From: Branchiostoma lanceolatum
Taxonomy: Eukaryota; Chordata; Leptocardii; Amphioxiformes; Branchiostomatidae
Length of the DNA stretch: 64,000 bases
Reading direction: 5' to 3'
Assembly (NCBI RefSeq): GCF_035083965.1
Contig: NC_089740.1
Location: 10,724,596 to 10,788,595 of the forward strand
Position numbers and translations under genes: made by a program
Notes under the pieces: model-generated
Database searches by the model: none
What the model saw: only the letters and a program-made list of their open reading frames with translations
Told to the model about the DNA's origin: nothing
Shown: positions 11,626 through 22,360 of the stretch, in pieces
How the letters are laid out: each line of letters opens with the position of its first letter
How positions within the stretch are numbered: position 1 is the first letter of the stretch

Positions 11626-12401
11626 TTGCTGCATTTTTGTCGTATGATGCTAGCTACAAGATACGTACTGTGTATGTCTTTATTTGGTGATTGGTGCAAG
11701 TCGAATGAGTATATTTAGAATGTGGTATACTAATGATAATATGTAGCATAACAATAATGCTCTGATAAAAAGCAAACATAGCACATCTTTATTCCAAACA
11801 CCTACGTCACACACAATAGTGCAAGTAAAGTTTCTTAACAAATACCAACAAGGAAGGTGAACTTTATGTCAACATGTGCAATGATGATAATCTGAATTAA
11901 AAAGACTATTGGCAAATATTCGCGTTGTGCTTTGTCTAGCGTTGCCGTTGGTAACTTTTCTTGAAAAATAATTCTCGTCGTATGTTTATGAAATCATTCG
12001 TATTTCAATTCCCTTCTTTATCTACCTCACCAACATATCTATTCTATAATAATTTCAACGTGTCGAATTCAGAATATTTATTTTACAAATCGTGGCTTGG
12101 ACAATTCTACCTCATCTTTTTATCTTGAAACTAACAGTCTTTTTTTGTTAGATTCAATATATTCTGGCAACCTCAAAACAAAGCATGCGCATGAAGCAAC
12201 ATTGCGAACAAATCGGCTCCATGCGTATCTAACAACAACCAAATCGAAACGGAATTACGAACGAACAACTCCAAAACTGACATGATATGATATGATGACA
12301 GTATGTTATGATATGATTAATATATTGCAGCATGCGGTATTTTCACTGATATGATGTTATTGTGCTAACAAAACTACATGTAACTCATTGAATGTTGTCA
12401 G

Positions 12402-15400
12402 CTACAAGAACTCGGACACCGTGATATCTGGAATGCTCGGTTCCTCCACAGTTTGAGGCGTCTCGTCAGTGGGTCCGTCAAGCTAACAACAAAAACAAAT
12501 TACTCGTTAGATTGAAGATTTCAGGCTAACGTTACACTTGTTTGACATAGGTATGAAATGATCCTTGAATCAAAAGACATTATCAAACTGATACAACTAT
12601 GAAAGTTGCACTTAAACATAATACATTTGTAACTGAGAGGTACCCAATGTCGCCCGATTTGTTAATAACACAATTTTCCTCAACAGTGCAAAAATTAGAC
12701 AAAAAGCATCAACAGTTTGAAAAGAGATATAAGGAGCAATTCCTTAAATCTGGTCTTGAACTTCAAAATTCTACCTCATCCTTTCATGCAAAGAATCGTC
12801 ACTGGTTCTTGATGTACTCAATATATGGTAACGTTATACAAAATGGCCGAACTCACCGTTACACTTTGCACGGCGTTTGGTTTGGAGTCCTGCGTCTCAT
12901 TGGTCGGTTCTGTCACGTGGTCCTTCTCTTCCTCCTCCTCTACGTTGTTAACTTGTACAGCGCTGTGTCCATTCATGCCGAGGGGCATTCTGCAAAAAAT
13001 AGTTTATCGAGATTGAAGACTTCTATCTATCTCCAAGCAGATGATGGGGTGGATTAAATGACTGTTAGAAAAGCATGCTGGTCGCAAAACTTTACAAACG
13101 TCCATCCCTGCATCTGCTTGTGTAATTTTTGTGCAATGCTAGCAGAGAAAATATGCATTCGGATATATTGATAGAAAATACAAGTGTTTCTTTACCAACC
13201 TGTCCGCTGTCTCCAAGTTCGTGAAATTTCCTGTAGAGGACAAATAAAAGTAGTGAAGAAAGAGACAGCTCTTAGAATCGCCAAGAGTACTACGCCAAGA
13301 GGGTGAACGACCAAGCAGCAAGTTTTGACCAAAATGGGAAAACTTAGACCATTTTTCAAATTCAAACGGTCCTCTCTACTCACTAATAGATCATCTGCAA
13401 GGAAAGTTCACCGCTTGTTCGTGGCCGCCGATCCGTCGACTTGCCCGTAGTCGTTGCTATGACAACCAGGATGAGGAGGACAATCAGGGCCCCCGACACT
13501 CCTCCGCCAATCAGCGACCACGATACATACTTCATGGTTTGCTCTTGTGGATCTAGAGTAAAAATTGATACAATAACCGGTTTCATGGTCGCATCTGCGA
13601 ATGCGCAAGGTCGAATGTGAAAGCTCCTAAACAGTTCTTTTCTGACCATGCGAACGTGTTTTGTTCATGTCTCAGGGGCCTTCAACTCGACATATTACCC
13701 AAAGTGCATCACATTGAACATGCGCAGTTGAAAACATGACACCGCTTATTATATAAGTCACCAACAATGGATCAAAGATCAAATCAAACTTTATTGTTAA
13801 ACAACTAAGAATGGTACACTGCAAACAAGTTGCTTTTTAACATTCAAAAGAAATTCTATATTCTATATAACATTAGTGATTCTATATTCTATATAACATT
13901 AGTGATTCTATATTCTATATAACATTAGTGATTCTATATTCTATATAACATTAGTGATTCTACTGACCATAAAAGCCAACCCGCAATGTGATTGACGTAG
14001 AAAGGCTTCTGATTGGTTCAGGGCCCCACGATGTACACGTCATCACGTCCATGTCGTCATCTTCCGTCAGCTGGACCAGCAGCTCAGACACTGAGGTGAC
14101 GTCATCACCGGTGCTGTTGTCATGGTAACTGATGACGTCATTCACCTTCTTACCCTAGAGAATATAAATCATGTAAGCACTCATTTTCGTTCAACGTGGT
14201 CTTCTAATAACTGCCAACAATACTAGTGCACCATAACTATAGCTAGCTAGTACCACAATGGGGTTGTACAATCTCGTACCGAGAGCACTTAACATGCTAC
14301 TCTGGGTAAGAGGGCAATCTATTTACCCCTTCCCCTACGTGACTATTTTTTTGAAGTGTTGATATCAACTTATTAACTAACCTGCCTGTACCAAGTCAGG
14401 TTAGCGGGAGGTGTGCCACCACTGCTGCTGCAGATTAACGTCAGGTTCATGCCCGGGGGCATCATGCTGCCATCTGGGTCGACAATGTCACGGCCAAGTC
14501 TGCCGTTTATAACGGGCGCTTCTGGTTGGGCTATTTAGTCAAGACAGAATGTCATTTTTTTAATGAGATGCTCGAAACAGAGAGTTGTTGAAAAATGCTA
14601 TAATCTAGCCTAGCATCAATCTCTATTCAGCTACCTGGTCACTATCCAACGTAGCTAAATAAGGATGGATAGCAGGTTAGACTACGAAAAGAGTGAATGA
14701 ATGTGAACGATAGAATACCACACACATTTCTACGACATTTGTGCTAGGATAAATGTGTTTTTACTGTTGTCGTACTGTTGGTAGTGTCAATCACAATCCT
14801 AAAAATACACTCTGCTACGCACTATAAGGAAACATCACGTCAATTCTCAAAAGCCTGTGAAGACTTTAAGTTCTTTCCAGGTTACGTGAGCATGGCCTTG
14901 CAAAATCGCTCAATAAAATCACTCCGCCCCTGAGGCGATGCCAAAAAAAAAACACCCGCAATCTTACCGTAAACGTAGAGATGCACTTCTGCTACGCCCT
15001 GTCTGTTAGTCGGCGACAGTGTGACGGTGCACTGGTAGTGTCCTTCGTCTTCTAGTCTGGTGTTGTTTACCTGGAGGTTGATGTTGTCCGTCAAACCCAA
15101 CCGGCTGGCAAAGGGGCCCCAGGGCTCCACGAACGTCACATCGCTCTGAAGCGCTACCTAGCGACAAAAGAAGTAAAGACAACACGTCTCAGACGACGTC
15201 AGTACTTGTGTTTATGGCCCCGATACTCAATACAACAAATGAATTTCTCATTACTGATGGAAAGACAATGCACAACAAGAACTTAATTTGTTATGCTGGG
15301 CCCCGGGTTGGAATTGTGACCTTTGCATAACGTCCTTAGTCCGTGTGCATGTATTTACAGGACCGTCGGGGGCCGTTATTGCACTAAGTATAACCTGGAA

Positions 15401-17386
15401 GGCTTTGAAACTGTCGCCTTCTTCATCCACCAGCCCTTTTCCAACCTACTAATCATAACTTCCTTCGCATAACTTCCTTCGTTCGTGCATGTATCTACAG
15501 TACCGTCAGGGGGCATTATTGCACTGTCCATGGCATTCTAGTAACCAGGAAAGGCTTTGAAACTGTCGCCCTCTTCTTTCACCAACCTCCTAAGCCATTG
15601 TTGCCAGTTTTGTCTCACCTGTGTGATGATATCGCTTCCTTTGGTCCACATGACAAGAGAAACATTGCCGGCCCCGCCGTCATGGTCGCACGGGAGGATA
15701 GCTTTTCTCCCCACCAGCGTCGTGACGACGTGTTCCGCCATGTCCTGCGCTTCCACAGGCGCTGTGGGAATCGAACCAATGCACCGAATAGAATATAAAT
15801 CAGTACTATAATGCATTTGTACTGTGCCTCATGCAAGCATGCCTAAAATTCTTACCTGAAAAAAATAATTTTCATTTAATGATTTTAGTCACTTGAAGGA
15901 GTAAAAGTTTCCATTTAAGAATTCCACGGAGGCAGTTTTTTTCAGGTGCTTGTCCCTCATAAGGACGCCCTGGCCCTGTTGCCGATCTATATTCGAGTGA
16001 TTGTTGATCCGACAGCGCGAAGGTACTTACGATGTGTTGTTTGTATCGTATGTTGATGCTATGCGCTAGCCATCTCCTAATAAGCATCCGTGATCACGTC
16101 TTTGAAAAAGACTAGCATGAAATGAGAACGCTTAGCAAAAAGTTTTTGTCACATACACATCTAAATTTCACATTTATACAACCTATATATTCATTTTTTC
16201 AAGTAGATAGATTTGGTGGTCCCAATATATAAAGGACTCCTCGTGTGGCTTGTTTCTGTGCTCTTTTTAGATACCCAAAGTATGAGATCATGATAGAAAC
16301 GTGCTAATATGGGTACGTGTATGTTGATATCATCCAGATTGCCATATCCAGAATATTTCCAGTTCCAAAGTTCTGAAATTGCTGTGGGCTACTTTAAGAG
16401 TAAACGCTTACGATACAGCAAACCGATGCAGGCATTCGAAACGTTCTCTCTTTTTCAGAAAACGTTTGACTGTAAACATTTAATTCCCTCAAGTCCGGTA
16501 TTGAAGAGGGCGCAGAGTTGCAAGCTGGCCGTGTGGAGAGCCCTTATCGTTCAGATGACTTGTTCAGAGTATACCACTTTAAATGTTTTCCTCTACCATT
16601 GTTGGTCATTACAATTTATGGGTGTGGCGGAAACTGGTACAATATACACTCTGTCTACAGTATCTAGATATATTTCAGTTCCGTACTCTTGTCGTTTCTT
16701 TACTCAGTATAGATTTAAATTCTTGTGTAAAGCCAGAAATGGTTAATTTGAGAATTGATCAACAACACAAGAATGTAAGGCGAGTAGCCTCTCAAACACT
16801 TAAAGTCCACAGGGGAATGTCACAGTTGAATAAAACCGCACGATATTTCACGAATAGGTACAATTAACAATCGATTAACAATTAAGAGAAAGCGTTGAAA
16901 TTTCAGATTAACCTTTTGCCACATGAACATATTTCCACATTCCTTTTTCTGTAAAAGATTACGTGTACGCATTTACTTCTAACCCCAAACAATAAGGATA
17001 TCAAACATATCGTTCGGCAACATTCTTGGCAAAAAGAAACATTTCAATCAAGTAACTCACTGATTCTACAAAAATGGTGGATTTGTATTACACTCAATGT
17101 TGTTTATACAATAAACAATGGAATAAGCAAACAACATAGCTGTAAAATCTCTTCATTACCTACACAAACATGCCCAACATTTTGGGGACCACTTCACTCA
17201 AGTAGGGAAGCAAACACATTTTGACTCCCTTCATTCACGTGAACCGCAAAATGCACACAATATTCCTGTTTACAAACAAACAGAATGCACAAACAATACT
17301 TTGGAAAACTAACCTGTTGTCAGCACACAAAGCAACAGCAAGGTCCACCGAGAAAATATAAAACACTGCGACATTTGACGCTCCAT
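12402..17386 (-). CDS. Two-domain immunoglobulin-superfamily type I membrane protein
   Basis: Nine exons on the minus strand: 17386-17314, 15761-15619, 15157-14968, 14530-14382, 14154-13968, 13552-13412, 13230-13200, 12989-12857 and 12482-12402. They join in frame to 375 residues. Exon 1 is a signal peptide (MERQMSQC, then TLLLLCVLTT). Exons 2-3 form a V-type domain: AILPC, MWTKG and DEGHYQC mark the B-strand Cys, the Trp and the F-strand Cys. Exons 4-5 form a second domain with LTLICSSSGGTPPANLTWYR and VMTCTSWG. Exon 6 has the membrane span (ALIVLLILVVIATT) followed by a basic stop-transfer stretch. Exons 7-9 encode an acidic tail (VEEEEEKDH) ending SEFL. Each Ig domain is split by an intron, as in nectin/CADM-like and other adhesion receptors, but I cannot assign a family; ligand and role are unknown. 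A competing donor at the exon 6 end would truncate the tail. Confidence 0.85.
13575..13741. mobile_element. MITE of the CATGGTTTAAACTGCGCATG family (family 2)
   Basis: The ends TTCATGGTCGCATCTGCGAATG and CATGCGCAGTTGAAAACATG are imperfect inverted repeats. The interior contains TTTTGTTCATGTCTCAGGGG, shared with the copy at 55744-55942. It lies about 23 bp from the acceptor side of exon 6 of the Ig gene. Confidence 0.6.
13853..13962. repeat. 26 bp tandem repeat, four units
   Basis: Four exact units start at 13853, 13879, 13905 and 13931 (ATTCTATATTCTATATAACA + TTAGTG), with a 6-base partial unit to 13962. The array runs into the 5' splice site of Ig-gene exon 5 (exon end 13968, minus strand). 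Confidence 0.95.
15335..15596. repeat. Tandem duplication (~148 bp) in Ig-gene intron 2
   Basis: Segment 15335-15447 and segment 15484-15596 share GTGCATGTAT-TACAG-ACCGTC, ATTATTGCACT, AAGGCTTTGAAACTGTCGCC and CTTCTT-CACCA. The second copy runs up to the donor region of exon 2. Confidence 0.75.
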
Positions 17387-18404
17387 TTTGAAAGCAGTAC
17401 TGTATGCAGTTACCTCACATGAGCTTGGGTGTGGTCACAAGGGTGTGTCATATCAAGGCGGGAACATCACACACTATGGACAACCGGATATTTTACTATC
17501 AATTATTTCTTCTTCCTTAAAAAAGAACTCGTAATTGAGACAAAGCTAAAAGCTATGTGGATATGAAATAAAAGTTGCTAAAAGTATGTCCCAGTTTTTG
17601 TGCACAACCTTGAACAAGGCTGCGTTTGGGCTAGAAGTGTCACGTGACTACTTGAGTGAATGAACAAGGCAGAATCATTCTGATTTTCAAGCACGTCTCC
17701 ATGGTAGCAGTGCAAATGTTCTGCTTGACAAATGCTTGATCTATAGAGGTTACGTTTTAGCAAGCGTTTGGTTGCAGTGCCTCTCTGGTGGTGCGTGTGT
17801 GTGTGTGTGACAGTGGCCCATTAGGAGTTCACCGAAATATAATATTACATTTCTTTTTGTTTACATTTTTGTTGTTTTCCCTCATTGTTTAACGTCTATT
17901 ATCATATTGGTGCCCAAAAGGAAGAAGGCAAAAGTAGGGGGGGGGGCAAACCATGATTTGGAAAAGGACAGTTGAGGAGCGGGATCTTGCTGAGATGGCT
18001 GCAGTTGGGAGGGGGCTCAGCGGACAGCATCTAGGGCCATGTTGATTTGATAATATGGATGACACCCTCTGGAGACCCCAAAACAGATGCGAGCGTGCGA
18101 ATAAAAAAAGTTTGCCAAAAAAATTCCTTCATTATAAAATCTACGTTAACAAACCTTAATTTAGGGTGAACAAAACTTAACACACAGAGTATGGTATACC
18201 AAATAATAGATTTTTTTATGTTATTGTTTTTTTCCCATCTTCTTTGACTTTGGAATCTACTTTGGCATTCTACGACATGCAGTTTACCGCATATATTTTC
18301 TCATTTTGCAGCTGCTTTGTATGATTTCCAGTATCGCCGAAAACATTTTTTTTTTGGAAACGGACGAAAATTGATTCGCATCGGATGTCATCCACATAAT
18401 CAAA
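17387..18404. other. Intergenic, upstream of the Ig gene
   Basis: No exon is seen. It contains a short GT run (17794-17808) and a G-run near 17938-17946. The region upstream of the minus-strand ATG (17387-17600) is the presumed promoter, but I see no firm element in it. Confidence 0.4.
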
Positions 18405-19165
18405 TCAAAAATCATGTGCATTAAAACATGGTAACAACCATAAGGCAGTATTTGATAATCTTAATTTATTACTCATTGACAAATGGCACCTCCTAGTTGA
18501 TAAACAAGAAAAACTATAAAATCAAAATACATCGACTTGCAAAACAATATCAGAACCTGAAATAAAAAGGCCATTATCATCACTGTAATTTATGGGGAGC
18601 TTATTCCTTTTTCACATCTCAATCATCTGTTTAAGAAAGTTTACACCTATGGGGTCATGGACAAGTGATCAATCAGAATCAAGAACACAAGAGGTAACTG
18701 TGGGCTTGGTAACTCATTAATGTGTCCACAATTCTGATTGGACAATGTCACACACAATGCATAAGCATCCCATATCAAACCATTTCAGACAAAATGACAT
18801 TGTCAGAAGTGTTCTTCAGTTCAAAGTACCACTTGATGTCTAAATAAACGCTTCAGAATAGACTCTTCCTGATAATATTACACAATTTTTCAAACAGTTA
18901 TTTACATTCATTCACTAAAACTTAAGTTATAATCTTGAGCATGATAATTCAAATAATGTTGTTCATTGTATCTATGTCCAACAATATATTACCATCATTC
19001 CAAAACCCAACAGTTTTAAACTGCAACAAGCATCAAATGTATCAACTCTTGTTATCAAATTAAAAAGGCTTCATATCTGGGTTTTCTTCTTTTGCAAATA
19101 CTTATCATACACGTAAAACAATGTACAATACTTTTGAATTAGTCATAGTTAATAATTATTTTGGT
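18405..19165. repeat. Long direct repeat flanking the SDR gene, left copy
   Basis: About 750 bp, highly similar and in the same orientation to 24375-25141 (for example TTACTCATTGACAAATGGCA and GGGAGCTTATTCCTTTTTCA in both). Inside is an inverted pair AATCAGAAT...ATTCTGATT. No protein frame is found. The two copies bracket the dehydrogenase gene. Confidence 0.9.
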
Positions 19166-19369
19166 AAACTAACATTTCATATTGGTCATGACGCCATAAC
19201 TCAAGAGAAGTGTCACAAGTGGTGAATAATACATATGATTCCCAAGTAGTCAGCTAATAGTGAAACTGACCTCGGTGGTTACATTTAGTGTTTATAGCAA
19301 ATGACCAGGCCTTCTGACACCATATATACTGTATATAAATCCTGGTACTACCAGGGCGCAGGAGCCAGA

Positions 19370-19760
19370 AATATACATTTTTGGGTCTGGAAATAGCAAA
19401 AAATCTCAAAATAGATATATTCTAAGCAATGTACATGTATGCCAAAAATGTAAAGAATTCTTCATTGTATATGTACGTACGTCATAGACATGTCCATGCC
19501 AAATTTCAGGCCATTTTACTTTTTGAATACCTGGACAACGGAGGCCAAAATAAACATTTTTGATCTGAAAATTGCAAAAAAATCCCAAGATGAATGATTT
19601 ATGAGCGATTTATGCCAAAATGTGAATGAAGTCATGTAGGCATATGTAACACTCTCCCCTGCACCAAATCTTTTCAGGTTTATCGTTGCAATACCACAGG
19701 AGCACAAAATATACATTTGGGCCTGAAAAAGTGGCCCAACATACCAATTGATTCTGAGCA
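19370..19760. repeat. Degenerate long-period tandem repeat
   Basis: Three diverged units begin near 19374, 19551 and 19706. Each opens with A-ACATTTTTGG-TCTGAAA, then GCAAAAAA-TC and TTTATGCCAAAA-TGT. The period is about 155-177 bp. Confidence 0.6.
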
Positions 19761-19788
19761 GAATTTGAGATGCCTCCATATCTATACA

Positions 19789-20490
19789 TATGAATGAATG
19801 AATGATTTTATTCGTAAGGAAATCGCGGGTAAACACGCCCTTATTACATGGTCTATACATGTACATTACAATCACATAAAACAATGACTTGCAGCCCACT
19901 GAGATTGCATTGATATGACTGATCTAAAACATAACGTAAAAGAATTACGCAGTTAAAATCTATACTTTAGTCCTGTTATACAGCCGTATTGCATGCACAG
20001 TGGAGAAAGGAATTAGTGAGCCTCTTGGTACGGGCTTTAGGAACACTTATTGCACTAGAGTTTCTGAGTCTGAGTCCGGTGCGTGGCTCCTGACCTCGTG
20101 GGAGGCACTAAGTCGTGCAGGGGGTGGTCCTCCTGAAGCATGCGTTCAAACAGGTGCACAGCTGCCTCCTCCCGCCTCGACTTCAGTGTTGGCAGATCGG
20201 GAACGGAACGCCTACCTCCAAGGGAAATAATGCGCAAGGCCCGGCGTTGGACCCTCTCCATGGCCAGTTCTTGCTCCTTCGAGCACCCGACCAGTAGCAC
20301 ATGGCCGTACTCGAGTATTGGTCTTACTAGAGTCATGTAGATCTGTACAAGGTCCATGACGCTGGTGCCTTGTTTAGTCAACAGACGCAAATAATGCAGT
20401 CTACGCGAAGCTTTGCAGATCATGGAGGTAACCTGTTCGTTGAAGGTGAGGTCTTTGTATTTGCGACAAATTTGGTGCTTTTAGATAAAC
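19789..20490 (-). mobile_element. LINE fragment: C-terminal end of reverse transcriptase and 3' tail
   Basis: The minus strand 20423-20055 is open for 122 residues with DLVQIYMTLVRPILEYG and RVQRRALRIISLGGRR. This is the conserved thumb-side end of CR1/L2-like non-LTR reverse transcriptases. The 3' side continues to AATAAAATCATTCATTCATT at about 19795-19815, the same ATTC tail as the other LINE ends here. The catalytic domain is absent, so this is a 5'-truncated insertion. Confidence 0.85.
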
Positions 20491-20702
20491 TTGCATCATT
20501 TTTAGCTATGCCGCCGGACTATATGGCAGGAGCGGCTGCAAAGCCCAAAGTTCGAGCAAACAAAAGACGCTCAGACCCAACAAAACACCTGCACAACAAT
20601 CAGCATCATCTATTGAACTTTACCCTCAAAAGGTCACTCCACGTTTCGCGACACACGTTGAAGATTGTTGAACGTCGACAATACCAGCCCCTCTTGTAGA
20701 AT

Positions 20703-22327
20703 ATGGGGAAACTTAGGTGGATTTTGATTCTTCTCTTAGCCGTACTTGTGGGGTACATCTGGTATGAACCGACCTTTGATCCAGGTAAGTTACATGGACG
20801 ACATTGTTATTCATCAATAGTCATAGCAGACTGCTTGGTGGGGAAAGGGAGAGGTGCCCGCTGGCCACTTGTATCTGGTTCACAAAATGCAACCTACGTG
20901 CAGTACCTGTAGTGCCGTAAATGCATTTACTTAGCACTTTCGCGGTAGTTTTATTTCACGATCAGATTAGGGAAAGAGAGGTTCTAAAGGTACGACATAC
21001 ATTTGCGGTGTTGTGATTTCGTGGTAAGAGAACACCGCAAAAAATGCGAAATAAAGAATAAAAAGGACCACGAACATTTCAAGATTTACAGTAAGGTTAA
21101 AGTGAGACAGTGGATTGTTGACTTCCGGCTGAGGAACTAACCACTTCAAATAGATATTTTATCTCGTCAAGGACACACTACTATATGTCGGTCATTTGTT
21201 TCTTCGTATTGCCTGCACAGAATCTCTGAGGGGAGCCAAGGTTGTGGTGACAGGGTGCAGTTCCGGCATCGGCGAACAGATGGCGTACCACTACGCAAGG
21301 TTCGGAGCCAGGGTTCTCATCACAGCCAGGAGAGAGGGGAGACTGAAGGAGGTGTGTGTAATAAGCTGGTTCATGGTTTCAACTGCGCATGAGCTAGTAG
21401 GAGGCCATCTATGTAGCAGGAGACATTTTTTCTGGTCCACCCTGTATTTGTCCAGGTTGTAGCTAAGATGAAGAACCTGGGAGCCCAGGTGGCCATCTAT
21501 GTAGCAGGAGACATTATTTCTGGTCCACCCTGTATTTGTCCAGGTTGTAGCTAAGATAAAGGACCTGTGAGCCCAGGAGGCCATCTATATAGTAGCAGGA
21601 GACATTATTTCTGGTCCACCCTGTATTTGTCCAGGTAATGTAGCTAAGATGAAGGACCTGGGAGCCCAGGAGGCCATCTATGTAGCAGGAGACATTATTT
21701 CTGGTCCACCCTGTATTTGTCCAGGTTGTAGCTAAGATAAAGGACCTGTGAGCCCAGGAGGCCATTTATATACCAAGAGACATTATTTCTGGTCCACCCT
21801 GTATTTGTCCAGGTTGTAGCTAAGATGAAGAACCTGGGAGCCCAGGAGGCCATCTATGTAGCAGGAGACATGGGGGAACCAGAGGACTGTGAGAGAACCA
21901 TCAAATCCGCCGAGGAAAAGTTTGGTTTGTGCACCATGTTCGTTCCATCAAAATATAGATTTGGACTTGACTATCATATCATTGTATATTGATTTGCTCA
22001 AAGACATTGAAACATAAACAATTCCTTTTATTCATTTCCTGGTGACATGGACGTTTTGTTTGCTCCTGCAGGCGGTTTAGACTATCTAGTCATAAACCAT
22101 GCGAGTTTGAGCACATTAAAAAAGAAAAACAAGAGTCCATTTTGGGACGGAGACATGGACATGCTACACGATGAAGTGACCGTCAACTACTACAGCTACA
22201 TCCGGTTGGCGTCGCTGGCACTTCCGCTACTTCACAAGACTAACGGCAGCCTGGTCATTCTCGGCTCAATGGCTGGTGAGAACCAGTTCAGTTTCTAACC
22301 TACCAACCGGTTCACGTGCCTTTGCAC

Positions 22328-22360
<33 letters not shown>

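Noticed and set aside
13840..13965. CRISPR-like array
   Set aside because: The repeats are directly adjacent 26 bp units without spacers, so it is an ordinary minisatellite in an animal intron.
15440..15490. ATAACTTC direct repeats resembling loxP half-sites
   Set aside because: They are direct, not inverted around an 8 bp core, and are part of a local tandem duplication.
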